A stretch of 64,000 bases of DNA from Mucilaginibacter gossypiicola (GTDB lineage: Bacteria > Bacteroidota > Bacteroidia > Sphingobacteriales > Sphingobacteriaceae). Within the stretch, counting starts at the first letter, position 1, and each line of letters begins with the position of its first letter. Positions 9,941-20,056 of this stretch are shown here, piece by piece. The stretch covers positions 1,206,572 through 1,270,571 of the forward strand of contig NZ_FOCL01000001.1 of NCBI RefSeq assembly GCF_900110105.1, written 5' to 3'. The translations under genes and the position numbers were made by a program. The notes under the pieces were generated by a model. It was not told where the DNA came from. It worked only from the letters and a program-made list of their open reading frames with translations, and did not search any database.

Positions 9941-12343
9941 TTACCACGTTATTTTTATTTTGTATACAGGAATGGCTGTTAAACTTTTAAGTGACGGAGG
10001 ATTTCCACCCAACTTGGTTTTTAGATCGAACAGAATACCGTTTGATCCCTTTCCTTGCTCCACGCCCAGCAATTGCGGGCCGACCCTAAACAGCAATCCA
10101 TCACCGGCAAGCATGGTTTTATATCGTTTTAGAGTGATATCCCAGGGATGGCCATTATAAAAATTATCGTCTTTGAGCATCCCCTGCCCTATATCAAATA
10201 GCCGGCATATATCGCCTAAATAATCTACCTTAAGTTCGATATTATCCAGGCCATCAAACTGATCCGGGGAGATCTTGACGGATGTTTTCTCGGTGTTAAT
10301 CGAATCCACTTCCATGCGGATCTTCCTTTCAGGCACCTGGAAATTAAAGACCGAAAATATTCCATCCTTTTTCCCTGTAACCTGCTGGCTATTGATATTT
10401 AAGCTGTTGATGGCCGGCACCACTTTCATCTGGAATCTATTCACGCCCGACGAGGTAAGCAACAGGGTATTCGATACGCTATCCTCAACCGCTGCACGAT
10501 CACTTAACAACAATCTCTTTTGCCCGTTGATCACAACCTCGCTGCTATGGCGCGCCTGTTCTTCAGTAAGCAGCACGAGGTGGATAACACGCCCATCTTT
10601 GGTTTGAATACGTAATTGGCCATCCCTGTCGCCTTTTAATACCCAAACGCCTTCTTTTACTTTCGAGCCATTGTTGCAGGAAACGGATTTGATATTTTTT
10701 CCAGCAAGCACAAACTCGCCGTCGGACGCAGACAGGCTGTGGCAAAAATACCAGTCCTCATTATTTTCGGTAAGATGGCTGAATGGCCATGCTGTTGCCG
10801 ATACCAGCGCTACGTCCTGGTGCAGGGCATAATTGAAAGGGATAATGGCAAAATCGCCTGAGTGGATATTCAGTTTGGCAACCTGCGGGATGCGGATAAC
10901 ACCGGCCGACGTATGCACCTGGAAATGAATATCATCCCTATCCGAAAGTGCCTTAACGTTACCATAGTTAGCTGCAAAAATATATCCCTGGTCATGATCT
11001 GCCTTGGCTATAACACGCAGTGAATCTGATTGTACATTTTTTACCCGTTGATCAAATTCAACCACTTGGGCCTTTGAAAGACTTTCTGAAAAATTATTCA
11101 AAAACTGATTGAATGGCCTTAACGTGAAATAACTTTTCCGGAGCAGACCAAATTCGCTTACCGGCGCGTCAAAATCATATGACATGTAGGCCAGATCACG
11201 CCACTTGGGCAGGAAACCGTAAACCGGGTGCATAGGATTAATACCGCCATGAAACATATAGTAGCCCAAAAACATCGTTTCCTGCCCGCCAAACAACGTC
11301 ATGGCCGTGCACAAACAAGATGCCGGCGGTACATCCGGACGGAATGAACCCCGCGCCGGGGAACCTGTGCCAACTTCACAGAAACCCACCGGCACCTTAC
11401 CCGTAAAAGGCGATTTCTCCTGGTTAAATATCGTTAGCTCATTATTGGTGCTGTCCGGCGCGCCCAGGTACATATAGCCGCCGTAAGTGGGCACAAAATG
11501 GTCGCTTGGTATAGGCCCGGTATTGCCCCAGGCAGTCATGGTGAAGATGGGGCTGTTCATGCCGGCATCTTTGGCGATAGTATACAAATGCTCAAAGTGC
11601 TCGGTATAACCTGCCCCCTGCGGACCGGGATAGCCACCATCTACACCCTCTTCAAATAAAGTATTCCAGTTAATTGGTGCGTGCGATAGTTCATTTTCGG
11701 TTTGAACTGCAAGGATATTGCCGCCGTCGTTCCAGAAATACCCTTTCAGGTTAGCCGCCAGCTGCTTGTAGTAGCGTTCTACATATTTCAGATAGCCCGG
11801 CTCGTTGCTGCGCTCGTTATGCACCATGCCGTAATGCCATGGCGGCAATCCCCCCAGCAAAATCTCCGAGTTATTAAATGGCCCTGGACGTAAAAAAAGA
11901 TACATACCGTGCTTTTTACATAGCTCAGCAAACAGCTTAATATTGTTCCGGCCAGTGAAATCGAACTTGCCCGGCTCGGGTTCGATCAGTGTCCAGAATA
12001 CGTATGATGAAACGGTATTGAGGCCACCTGCTTTCATTTTCACGATGGCATCTTCCCACTCCTCTACCGGGTAACGCTGCGGCTCCATCTCGCCTGCTAC
12101 TATTGCAAGCGGTTTGCCATTAAGCTCGAAGTAATAGTTATTGGCGCTCACCACATCGCCATTTTTATTTTTACCGCCCCATGCAGGAAGCGCGTTTTCG
12201 TTGACTTGTAACCCTTTTTGGCTTACATTAACGGTAAATGACTCATTTGTTTTTTTGCCAACTGACTGCGCTTGCGTTATGCCCGGCAAGCACAATGCAC
12301 ACGGCGTTAGCCACAGGATATTAAATAGTAACCGTATTTTCAT
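9941..12343 (-). CDS. GH35-type beta-galactosidase (exported)
   Basis: An 800-residue protein with a signal peptide (CALCLPGITQAQ). Residues about 65-400 form a GH35-like TIM barrel: FELNGKPLAIVAGEMEPQRY, GGLNTVSSYVFWTLIEPEPG, FLRPGPFNNSEILLGGLPPW, and an acid/base motif VQTENELSHA. A glutamate in GFCEVGTGSP is the likely nucleophile. The C-terminal 400 residues are beta-sandwich material. It differs clearly from the other GH35 protein just upstream (for example NENE spacing and GFCE against MCGEYYPG), so the two are not a recent duplication and may hydrolyse different beta-galactosyl linkages. It precedes the acylase gene with only about 30 bases between chosen coding ends. Confidence 0.85.
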   Translation of the reverse strand: MKIRLLFNILWLTPCALCLPGITQAQSVGKKTNESFTVNVSQKGLQVNENALPAWGGKNKNGDVVSANNYYFELNGKPLAIVAGEMEPQRYPVEEWEDAIVKMKAGGLNTVSSYVFWTLIEPEPGKFDFTGRNNIKLFAELCKKHGMYLFLRPGPFNNSEILLGGLPPWHYGMVHNERSNEPGYLKYVERYYKQLAANLKGYFWNDGGNILAVQTENELSHAPINWNTLFEEGVDGGYPGPQGAGYTEHFEHLYTIAKDAGMNSPIFTMTAWGNTGPIPSDHFVPTYGGYMYLGAPDSTNNELTIFNQEKSPFTGKVPVGFCEVGTGSPARGSFRPDVPPASCLCTAMTLFGGQETMFLGYYMFHGGINPMHPVYGFLPKWRDLAYMSYDFDAPVSEFGLLRKSYFTLRPFNQFLNNFSESLSKAQVVEFDQRVKNVQSDSLRVIAKADHDQGYIFAANYGNVKALSDRDDIHFQVHTSAGVIRIPQVAKLNIHSGDFAIIPFNYALHQDVALVSATAWPFSHLTENNEDWYFCHSLSASDGEFVLAGKNIKSVSCNNGSKVKEGVWVLKGDRDGQLRIQTKDGRVIHLVLLTEEQARHSSEVVINGQKRLLLSDRAAVEDSVSNTLLLTSSGVNRFQMKVVPAINSLNINSQQVTGKKDGIFSVFNFQVPERKIRMEVDSINTEKTSVKISPDQFDGLDNIELKVDYLGDICRLFDIGQGMLKDDNFYNGHPWDITLKRYKTMLAGDGLLFRVGPQLLGVEQGKGSNGILFDLKTKLGGNPPSLKSLTAIPVYKIKITW

Positions 12344-12656
12344 CTATATGCTTATTGTTATTTGGTTTATTGGCGCACTTAAAATGGGTTCATTAAGGAC
12401 GTACAATGCTAAGCTTAGATGGGGCGGACGGCAACCCACACAGTCTATTGGAGCCCGATTAAAAATGCAATTTTGGGATGGCTCCCAGAATTACTGAATA
12501 GCTCGTGTGTTACATAAACCTTTCTAATTCAAACCTGCAATATGTTAAACGGCTGTTTAGGTAGCTTTATAGTATTGGGCACAATCAGGCACCCGACTCC
12601 GGGAACGTTCCTTTTGCCGGAAATGTGTGATACCTTGCAATGTAAAAATACAATAC
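12344..12656. other. Intergenic, 313 bases, no gene seen
   Basis: This lies between the two GH35 genes. I see no convincing reading frame, RNA element or strong hairpin. It presumably carries the promoter of the downstream (minus-strand) GH35/acylase/hydrolase/beta-helix run, but no clear Bacteroidota -33/-7 pair could be fixed by eye. Confidence 0.4.
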
Positions 12657-14999
12657 TTACAAACCCGTAAATAACTTATCTGCCAAGTAAACCCGAAATT
12701 CTTTGATTCGCCCGGTTTCCATATCTTGCCGGGGCAGCATTTTGATACCGCTGATAGTTGCTTTACCTCCCAGGTCAATAACTACCTGATGGGGATATTT
12801 AGGCGCAAGGTCCTTCCACTGGCTGTGCCAGATGCTGGTATACTGCAAATCGAACAGATTTTCGGATTTGCCATCGTTACCTTTTAGTTCTTCACTATCA
12901 GCGTAAACCACTTTCCAGGAGCTACGGGGTAATTGTTCGCCATGCTCATCCAGTAATTCAACCTCTGCTAATGCGGCAAATTGATCGCCTGTAAAATTGT
13001 TCAGCGCTTCCAGCGCAAGGTAGCGCCCGTTTTTTGGCGCGAATGTAAACGTTTGCCATTTACCGGTATTTTCCATTGCTCCTGCATATATCAGGCTGCT
13101 TTGGTTATTCATAAACTTTTGACCGGGTTTGCGATGATTGCTGCTAATGGTTTCGTTTGTTGTAAGGCTATCCAGAATAGGTTTACTGAGGCCTTGCAAT
13201 CGTGCGGCTATGGGGCGGTGCAGATCCAACACAACCACCTCATTTTTCCCTTTATTTAACCATACGCCAGGCACATACATAGTTTGGGTTGGCCCGATAT
13301 TCCAGTAACGGCCAAGGCAATGCCCGTTTATCCAGGCTACCCCTTTTTTAAACCAACGCATATCCAGATAAAAATCAGCCTTATTTTTGGCATTAAAGTA
13401 CCCTTTATAAAATGCAGGCTCATTAAGTTTAGTAACCGTACTAATGGTCTTGTATTTAAACGCCGGATTACCCTCTCCCAACGGGATTGAATAATGTTTC
13501 CAGCCTTTTAACATAAACTTATTAGCGTTGGTTATGTCATAAACCTCTCCCTGTAAACCTTTCCTGTCGTGCAGATAATAGCCGTAGTTAACCCGCCCCA
13601 TCGCCTCAACAAAAACCCTAAGTTTAGCTGGTTTATACAGTTTGGGAATTTCAAGAATATGATCATTCTTCATTCGGTTTAATATGCCAATAAGTTGATT
13701 ATCTATGAATATTTCTGCATAATCATGCACTTCAGTAAAATCCAGCTTTCTTTTTGCACCGGCAGGCAAATTTGTTTCATAAAGCATCATGCCGTAACCT
13801 TGGTTCAGATCTTCCATGTACAGCGTGGTATCGTTATACACCGGTTTGTTTAATTGCGGCATTATAGGTGCAACTGCCTGAAGATTGAAAGGGGCAATTT
13901 TTTGTACAGGGATCGGCGCTGGTACGTCTGTTAATACCTCTCCCGGTTGGAGGTATTTTTTCAGCGTGTTACGCAGTTCATCGAATTTGGCTGTAGCAGT
14001 TCCGTTTTCACTTATTGGCGCATCGTAATCATAACTTGACGTTTCGGGAGTGTAAGGCTGGCAATTGGCGCCTGCCCATAAACCGAAGGAGGTGCCGCCA
14101 TGGATCATGTATATGCTGAAGGAGGCCTTATGATCAAGCATCCAGCCCAATTCCCTGATAAGATGATCATTTGAACCGGTATGGTGGGGCGCACCCCAGC
14201 TATCAAACCAGCCGGGATAGTACTCGCCGCACATTAAAGGCCCGGTGGGCTGCACATCGCGTAAAGTTTTGAAAGCGGCTTCGGGGTTGTTACCAAAGTT
14301 AACTACGGCAAAAATATCCTGCTGTACATCATTCTTCAATTGAACCGTGCCGTCGCAGCTAAACAGCGGTACAACAAAGCCCGCTTCTTTTAAATAATCG
14401 CGGATCTTTAACATGTATTCTTTGTCTGCTCCATAGCTGCCATATTCATTTTCAACCTGCGTCATGATAATGGGGCCACCATTCGTTATTTGCAGCGGAG
14501 CTAAAACACGGCCAACTTCCTTTAAATATTGGCGGGAACGTTCCATATAATACAGATCCTGTGTTCGTAATTTAATATCCTTCTTTTTCAGTAACCACCA
14601 GGGCAAGCCGCCAAATTCCCATTCTGCACATGCATATGGCCCGGGGCGAAGCAACACATATAATCCTTCCTGCTGGGCTATTTTACAAAATTCAGCGGCA
14701 TCGGCCTGCCCTTCCCAGGTAAATTTCCCAGGCAAGGTTTCGTGAAAATTCCAAAACAGGTAAGCACAAACGGTATTTAAACCCGCAGCCTTTGCCATTT
14801 TTAGACGGTGTCTCCAGTAAGCTCGCGGGATGCGGGCAAAATGCATTTCGCCACAACGGATAACAAATGGCTTCCCGTTTAACATGAACGATTCTGTACC
14901 GATTTCAAAAGGTGCATTCTGTATCTGCTGCTGACCAAAAGCCAGGTTAGAGCTTAGTACGATTATGAAAAGAAACAGCCTGGTAATAGTGATTTTCAT
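12657..14999 (-). CDS. GH35 beta-galactosidase (exported)
   Basis: I chose the internal ATG at 14999 (MKITITRLFLFIIVLSSNLA), which begins a signal peptide; the frame stays open to 15068 but those 23 residues are basic and unlike a leader. The resulting protein of about 780 residues is a classical GH35 enzyme: FMLNGKPFVIRCGEMHFARI, GLNTVCAYLFWNFHETLPG, LLRPGPYACAEWEFGGLPWW, the acid/base motif VENEYGSYGADKEY and the nucleophile motif CGEYYPGWFDSWG. The C-terminal about 150 residues look like a discoidin (F5/8 type C) binding module. It diverges from the GH89 gene across an unusual 20-bp-arm inverted repeat, so the two may share a regulator. Confidence 0.92.
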   Translation of the reverse strand: MKITITRLFLFIIVLSSNLAFGQQQIQNAPFEIGTESFMLNGKPFVIRCGEMHFARIPRAYWRHRLKMAKAAGLNTVCAYLFWNFHETLPGKFTWEGQADAAEFCKIAQQEGLYVLLRPGPYACAEWEFGGLPWWLLKKKDIKLRTQDLYYMERSRQYLKEVGRVLAPLQITNGGPIIMTQVENEYGSYGADKEYMLKIRDYLKEAGFVVPLFSCDGTVQLKNDVQQDIFAVVNFGNNPEAAFKTLRDVQPTGPLMCGEYYPGWFDSWGAPHHTGSNDHLIRELGWMLDHKASFSIYMIHGGTSFGLWAGANCQPYTPETSSYDYDAPISENGTATAKFDELRNTLKKYLQPGEVLTDVPAPIPVQKIAPFNLQAVAPIMPQLNKPVYNDTTLYMEDLNQGYGMMLYETNLPAGAKRKLDFTEVHDYAEIFIDNQLIGILNRMKNDHILEIPKLYKPAKLRVFVEAMGRVNYGYYLHDRKGLQGEVYDITNANKFMLKGWKHYSIPLGEGNPAFKYKTISTVTKLNEPAFYKGYFNAKNKADFYLDMRWFKKGVAWINGHCLGRYWNIGPTQTMYVPGVWLNKGKNEVVVLDLHRPIAARLQGLSKPILDSLTTNETISSNHRKPGQKFMNNQSSLIYAGAMENTGKWQTFTFAPKNGRYLALEALNNFTGDQFAALAEVELLDEHGEQLPRSSWKVVYADSEELKGNDGKSENLFDLQYTSIWHSQWKDLAPKYPHQVVIDLGGKATISGIKMLPRQDMETGRIKEFRVYLADKLFTGL

Positions 15000-15126
15000 T
15001 AATGTAAGTTTTAACTGTATTAACCGTTTTTTGGATGGTTTTAATGAGCGGGGAACCACTAAAAACATGGATTCCGCCTGCTTTGAGCTACAATTGTAAA
15101 GAAATAATGATCCCCAAAAAATAGCT

Positions 15127-15178
15127 AAAAATTACGCAAACGGTTGTTACGGGTAGCGCAACCGTTTGCGTAATTTTT
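15127..15178. promoter_or_regulatory. Perfect 20-bp inverted repeat in divergent promoter, paired LacI-type operator candidates
   Basis: The left arm AAAAATTACGCAAACGGTTG (15127-15146) and right arm CAACCGTTTGCGTAATTTTT (15159-15178) are perfect inverted complements around a 12-nt spacer, midway between the divergent GH35 (14999) and GH89 (15268) starts. Each arm holds a CAANCGNTTG core with a central CG, as in LacI-family operators. The two cores are 22 bp apart, about two helical turns. A close relative of the right arm occurs at 34850-34869. Confidence 0.7.
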
Positions 15179-15267
15179 CAAGCATCAATGCAATGTGCGG
15201 TAAGCTATCTTTCCATCAATTTTTAATTAGCTTCGGAAATATTAAACAGAAAAATCAAGAAATTTTT

Positions 15268-17400
15268 ATGCGGAAATTAACTTACCTGCTTGTTTTATTA
15301 CTCCCATTACAGCTTTTTGCCCAACAGTTTGATCCGGTGAAGGCATTGGTAAAAAGGCGTGCCCCCTGGTTGAGCGATCATATTACTTTCGCCCCCCTAA
15401 AAAGCACAGGGTCCGACGTATTTGAATTGCAAACCGTAAATAACAAGCTGGTTATCTCAGCTTCGGGCAGTAATGCCGCTGCAGTTGGTGTAAACTGGTA
15501 TTTAAAATATTACTGCCACCGTTCCATGTCGCACATGGGCGATAATCTGGCACCAGTATCACCTATTCCGGTTGTTGACAAAAAAACAACCATAGAGGCC
15601 GCGGCTATATACCGCTACGCTTTAAATTATTGTACTTACAATTACACCATGAGTTTTTATAGCTGGGCCGATTGGGAACGCGAGCTTGATTGGATGGCGC
15701 TGAATGGGGTTAATACCATGCTTACTGTTGAAGGTATGGAAACCGTATGGCAAAACACACTGAGAAAGATAGGTTACAGCGAAAAAGAAATTAATGATTT
15801 TATAGTTGGCCCGGCCTACACTGCCTGGTGGTTGATGGGCAATATTCAAGGTTGGGGTGGCCCTATGCCTCAAAGCCAAATCAACAACCGAAAGCTTATT
15901 CAGCAAAAAATGATGAAGCGGATGCGTGAGTTAGGTATAGAGCCGGTACTACAGGGATTTTATGGTATGGTTCCTAGTTCGCTGAAAAGTAAAAGCAAAT
16001 CCCATATCATTGATCAGCTAACCTGGGGAGCCTTCAAAAGACCGGATATCCTTGACCCTACCGATCCGGAATTTAGCCGCATAGCAGGTATTTATTATAG
16101 CGAAATGCAGGCGCTATATGGTAAAAACATCCGTTTTTTTGCAGGCGATCCCTTTCATGAAGGAGGTAAAACAGACGGCGTTGACCTGAAAAAAGCAGGA
16201 GCCTCCATACAGGCATCTATGCAAAAATATTACCCGGGATCTACATGGGTACTGCAGGGCTGGCAGGATAACCCCAAACAGGCTATGCTTGAGGGCCTGG
16301 ATAAATCAAAGATATTGGTACAGGAACTTTTTGGCGAGTTCACGAACAATTGGAAGAAACGTAAAGCTTATAATGGAAGTCCTTTTATATGGTGCAGCGT
16401 AAATAACTTTGGCGAGCGCCCCGGCCTTTATGGAAAACTGCAACGTTTTGCCGACGAAATAGACAGCGCCCGCAACAGTGAGTATAGCGAATACCTTAAA
16501 GGAGTTGGTATCATGCCCGAAGGGATTAACAATAACCCTCCCGATTATGATTTGATGCTTGAATTAGGCTGGCGTAAACAACATGTAGATGTCAGGAAAT
16601 GGATCAACGATTACGCGGCTTACCGTTATGGCAAGCCAAATGAATATACCAGCAATGCATGGCAAGGCTTTTTACAAACTGTTTATTTCAGTCGCCCGGG
16701 TTACCAGGAGGGTGCTGGTGAATCTATATTCTGCGCACGGCCTGCACTGAAAGTTAAATCGATATCAAGCTGGGGCACGCTAACCCGCGACTATGATACT
16801 GTGCAATTTGAAAAAGCCGTAAAAGAGTTTGCCAAAGCTTCACCGGCGTTCGCTAAATCGGCTACTTACAGAATCGACCTGATCAATATGGTTAGGCAGG
16901 TACTGGCCAATAAAGGAACGCTTGTTTTTAATGACCTGGTAGCCGCTTATAACAATAAAGATTTGCAGGCTTTCAATGAAAAAAGCGCAAAGTTCCTGAA
17001 CATGATCAGGTTAACAGATGAGCTATTGAATACTGACAAGTACTTCAGGCTTAACACTTATATTAAACAAGCCGTAAACAACGGCAATACAGCCGAAGAA
17101 AAGACCAATAACCTAAAAAACCTTTTGATGCAGTTAACTTATTGGGGCGAAAACAATCGTAACGAGGATAACCTGCATGAGTACGCCTATAAAGAATGGG
17201 CAGGCCTGATAGATAATTATTACCTGCCACGGTGGGAAATTTACTTTAACTACCTAAGGGGAAATCTGCAAGGCCAAAATAATCCTGAACCCGATTTCTT
17301 TACCTGGGAGCATAAATGGGTTGATGAAAACCAAAAGCTGATCACAGAAAAGCCCCAACGTGCTTTGCAGGAAGTGGTTAACGAAATTTTAGCCATGTAA
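15268..17400 (+). CDS. GH89 alpha-N-acetylglucosaminidase (exported)
   Basis: I chose the ATG at 15268, which starts a signal peptide (RKLTYLLVLLLPLQLFAQQ); the frame is open from 15166 but that extension crosses the promoter palindrome. The protein of about 710 residues has the NAGLU layout: a small N-terminal domain (GVNWYLKYYCHRSMSHMGDN), a TIM barrel (NYCTYNYTMSFYSWADWERE, GVNTMLTVEGMETVW, FAGDPFHEGGKTDG, GVGIMPEGINNNPP) and a helical C-terminal domain. The family removes terminal alpha-GlcNAc, for example GlcNAc-alpha-1,4-Gal caps of gastric-type mucin or the ends of heparan sulfate. The neighbouring fucosidase, galactosidases and GlcNAc-kinase-like gene fit a glycan rich in HexNAc. Confidence 0.92.
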   Translation: MRKLTYLLVLLLPLQLFAQQFDPVKALVKRRAPWLSDHITFAPLKSTGSDVFELQTVNNKLVISASGSNAAAVGVNWYLKYYCHRSMSHMGDNLAPVSPIPVVDKKTTIEAAAIYRYALNYCTYNYTMSFYSWADWERELDWMALNGVNTMLTVEGMETVWQNTLRKIGYSEKEINDFIVGPAYTAWWLMGNIQGWGGPMPQSQINNRKLIQQKMMKRMRELGIEPVLQGFYGMVPSSLKSKSKSHIIDQLTWGAFKRPDILDPTDPEFSRIAGIYYSEMQALYGKNIRFFAGDPFHEGGKTDGVDLKKAGASIQASMQKYYPGSTWVLQGWQDNPKQAMLEGLDKSKILVQELFGEFTNNWKKRKAYNGSPFIWCSVNNFGERPGLYGKLQRFADEIDSARNSEYSEYLKGVGIMPEGINNNPPDYDLMLELGWRKQHVDVRKWINDYAAYRYGKPNEYTSNAWQGFLQTVYFSRPGYQEGAGESIFCARPALKVKSISSWGTLTRDYDTVQFEKAVKEFAKASPAFAKSATYRIDLINMVRQVLANKGTLVFNDLVAAYNNKDLQAFNEKSAKFLNMIRLTDELLNTDKYFRLNTYIKQAVNNGNTAEEKTNNLKNLLMQLTYWGENNRNEDNLHEYAYKEWAGLIDNYYLPRWEIYFNYLRGNLQGQNNPEPDFFTWEHKWVDENQKLITEKPQRALQEVVNEILAM

Positions 17401-17544
17401 AATGATCTTACCAGCTTAACCAGAAATTATTCAAACGGATAAAATATCCGGGGATAACCTCATGCTAAATTTTGCTGGATACCCAACATCTGCAATCGAT
17501 TTTTTTTTAACGAAGCCTATTCATCATCAATAATTTACATTATC

Positions 17545-18957
17545 ATGTTACGAAAACTCCTGCCTGGTATTTGTCTCCTTTTATATAGCCAGGTTTTATT
17601 TGCGCAAAACGAGCACACTTACCGGGTACCCAAAGATTCACTGGTGAGGCAAAAGCTTGCCCAATGGCAAGACCGAAAATTTGGTTTATTTATGCATTGG
17701 GGTACGTACAGCCAATGGGGAGTTGCTGAAAGCTGGACAATTTGTCCTGATGATGAGGTTAAACGAACCGGCCCATACAGTGATGATTATTTTACTTACA
17801 AAAAAGCCTACGAAAACCTGCAAACTACCTTTAACCCAATTAACTTCAACCCTGAAAAATGGGTGAGGGCAGCTAAAGCCGCCGGAATGAATTATGTAGT
17901 ATTTACAACCAAGCATCATGATGGCTTTAGCATGTTTGATACCAAACAAACCGATTATAAAATTACAGATCCTAAAACTCCCTTTTCAAAAAATATACGA
18001 AGCAATGTAACTAAAGAAATATTCAATGCTTTTCGTAATGGAAATTTTATGGTTGGGGCATATTTTTCCAAACCCGATTGGCACAATCAAAACTATTGGT
18101 GGCCCTATTATCCGCCTAAAGATCACAACGTTAATTACAGCCCGCAACGTTACCCCGAACGCTGGCAAAAATTTAAAGATTTTACCTATAACCAGATTGA
18201 AGAATTGATGACCGGGTATGGCAAGATTGATATTTTATGGCTGGATGGGGGCTGGGTAAGGCCTTTAGATGAAAACGATAACGATCCACAACATTATAAC
18301 CAGGACCTTGATATGGCTAAAATAGCAAAAATGAGCCGCGATCATCAGCCTGGCCTTATCATGGTTGATCGCACGGTTACCGGTGAGTTTGAAAACTATA
18401 CCACCCCCGAACAAGAGGTACCCGATAAGCCACTGCCCTACCCCTGGGAAACCTGTATGACCATTGGTAAATATTGGAGCTATGTACCTAATGATGAATT
18501 TAAACCCAGCCTGCAATTAGTTCAAACCCTTATAAAAATAGTATCGCGGGGAGGCAATCTACTGCTCAATATTGCGCCGGGGCCTGATGGCGACTGGAAC
18601 CCCGTTGCCTATCGGCGATTACAGGATATTGCCGATTGGATAAAAATTAACGGAGAGGGCATTTATGGTTCAGAACCTGTAGCTCCTTACTCAGCAGGCA
18701 ATATCTATTTTACTAAATCAAAAACTACAAAATCGTTATATGCATTCTGGTTATCTGAAAAAGAAACAGTAAACTTCCCTGCCAATATTACTTTCCCGGT
18801 AAACAACATCGAAACAATTAAAAAAGTTAGTTTGCTGGGCAGTGTTCAAAAACTAAAATGGAATTACAAAAACGGGCTATTAAGCATCCAAATACCCAAG
18901 GAGTTACAAAAGAGCACCACTTTAAAGTATAGTAGTGCTTTTGTATTGAAATATTAA
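17545..18957 (+). CDS. GH29 alpha-L-fucosidase (exported)
   Basis: A 470-residue protein with a signal peptide (LPGICLLLYSQVLFAQ). It shows the GH29 signatures: RKFGLFMHWGTYSQWGVAESW, YVVFTTKHHDGFSMFDTKQTDY, and IDILWLDGGW, where the Asp is the catalytic nucleophile. NLLLNIAPGPDGDW and a C-terminal beta-sandwich follow. It sits 144 bases behind the GH89 gene on the same strand and converges on the LacI gene with only 10 bases between stops. It removes terminal alpha-fucose; linkage preference cannot be read from the sequence. Confidence 0.93.
   Translation: MLRKLLPGICLLLYSQVLFAQNEHTYRVPKDSLVRQKLAQWQDRKFGLFMHWGTYSQWGVAESWTICPDDEVKRTGPYSDDYFTYKKAYENLQTTFNPINFNPEKWVRAAKAAGMNYVVFTTKHHDGFSMFDTKQTDYKITDPKTPFSKNIRSNVTKEIFNAFRNGNFMVGAYFSKPDWHNQNYWWPYYPPKDHNVNYSPQRYPERWQKFKDFTYNQIEELMTGYGKIDILWLDGGWVRPLDENDNDPQHYNQDLDMAKIAKMSRDHQPGLIMVDRTVTGEFENYTTPEQEVPDKPLPYPWETCMTIGKYWSYVPNDEFKPSLQLVQTLIKIVSRGGNLLLNIAPGPDGDWNPVAYRRLQDIADWIKINGEGIYGSEPVAPYSAGNIYFTKSKTTKSLYAFWLSEKETVNFPANITFPVNNIETIKKVSLLGSVQKLKWNYKNGLLSIQIPKELQKSTTLKYSSAFVLKY
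18913..18943 (+). terminator. Possible terminator embedded in the fucosidase 3' end
   Basis: AGCACCACT (18913-18921) and AGTAGTGCT (18931-18939) form an 8-bp stem with one mismatch, followed by TTTG. It lies inside the last codons of the GH29 gene, as expected if only 10 bases separate the convergent stop codons. Confidence 0.4.
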
Positions 18958-18967
18958 GAAACTATCG

Positions 18968-20002
18968 TTAAGCCACAGAATTTACCCGGTAAGATACCAT
19001 GCTGGCATCAAACAGCGCCCGGTGATAAACGGGTGCTGATGTTGTTTCTTCAACCTGGCTGTCTATCAGTTCAAAAAGAATCTCGGCCGCTTTTATCCCC
19101 TGCTCTTTCGGGAATTGTTCGATAGAGGCCAGCGGTAAACTATCCATAAAGCTCCAGATTGGCAGGTTTGCGAAACTGATGAAGCTGATATCGTGATTAA
19201 CAATCAGGTTGTTATTTTTAACTACAGCCATCGCGTCGCGGGCTACGTAATCGTTAAAGGCAATAACAGCTGTTGGTTTTTGGGGTAGCGATAACAACCT
19301 TCTCATAGCGTATTGATTTTGTATTGATGACAGATCTGACGAAACAATCAGGTCATCGTTTATCTTTATTCCATACTTATCAAGTGCTGTTTTATAGCTA
19401 TCGAGGCGCTCTTTACTGGCTTCCAATTGAGTCGGCCCATTAATTAAGCCAATATTACGGTGCCCCTTCTCTATTAAATAATCAACAGCCTGCAGCATTC
19501 CCGGCTGGAGATTACAGGCAGAATAATGAATATCCTCAATACCAGGAATCCGATCAAAAAATACAACGGGGATCTTATACTTTCTCAGTTGTTCAAATAC
19601 CTCAAAGTTTTTGGTGTTTTTACTTAGAGAGATGATGATACCATCTAAACGATGATTTGTCATCGTTTCCAAGATACTGCTCTCCTTTTCGGGACTTTCT
19701 AACGATTGTCCCACAAAAACATTGTAGTTTTTTTTGCTGGCATAATCTTCAATTCCGCTTAAGGCTGAAGCAAAAAAAGCTTCAGAAAAATCGGGAAGGA
19801 TGACACCAATAGTAAATGTTTTTCGCTGTTTAAAGGATACGGCAGCTTTATTAGGTAAATAATTTAATTCGCTTGCTACCTTGTTAACCCGCATGGTGGT
19901 CACCAGACCGATGCTCGGATGTCCATGCAATGCCCGGGACACTGTTGATGCACTTATCTTCAAGCGTTTGGCTATGTCTTTGATCGTAGGAATCTTTTCC
20001 AT
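18968..20002 (-). CDS. LacI-family transcriptional regulator
   Basis: A 344-residue protein. Residues 1-60 are the LacI DNA-binding head (IPTIKDIAKRLKISASTVSR, then HPSIGLVTTMRVNKVASELN) and the rest is a periplasmic-binding-like effector domain (TIGVILPDFSEAFFASALSG, IGLINGPTQLEASKERLDSY, AVIAFNDYVARDAMAVV, FISFANLPIWSFMDSLPLAS). It is embedded in the polysaccharide utilization locus. The CAANCGNTTG sites at 15137-15168 and 34849-34858 are candidate operators for it, because LacI-type regulators recognise palindromes with a central CG. Confidence 0.93.
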   Translation of the reverse strand: MEKIPTIKDIAKRLKISASTVSRALHGHPSIGLVTTMRVNKVASELNYLPNKAAVSFKQRKTFTIGVILPDFSEAFFASALSGIEDYASKKNYNVFVGQSLESPEKESSILETMTNHRLDGIIISLSKNTKNFEVFEQLRKYKIPVVFFDRIPGIEDIHYSACNLQPGMLQAVDYLIEKGHRNIGLINGPTQLEASKERLDSYKTALDKYGIKINDDLIVSSDLSSIQNQYAMRRLLSLPQKPTAVIAFNDYVARDAMAVVKNNNLIVNHDISFISFANLPIWSFMDSLPLASIEQFPKEQGIKAAEILFELIDSQVEETTSAPVYHRALFDASMVSYRVNSVA

Positions 20003-20056
20003 TTTGCTTTGGGTTTAAAACAATGAATATTATTTATTTTGATATTAATGAGTGTC

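Noticed and set aside
17429..17498. TATTCAAACG and CTGCAATCGAT upstream of the fucosidase gene, also found near 30660-30690
   Set aside because: Short shared words in different order; not enough to propose a joint operator.
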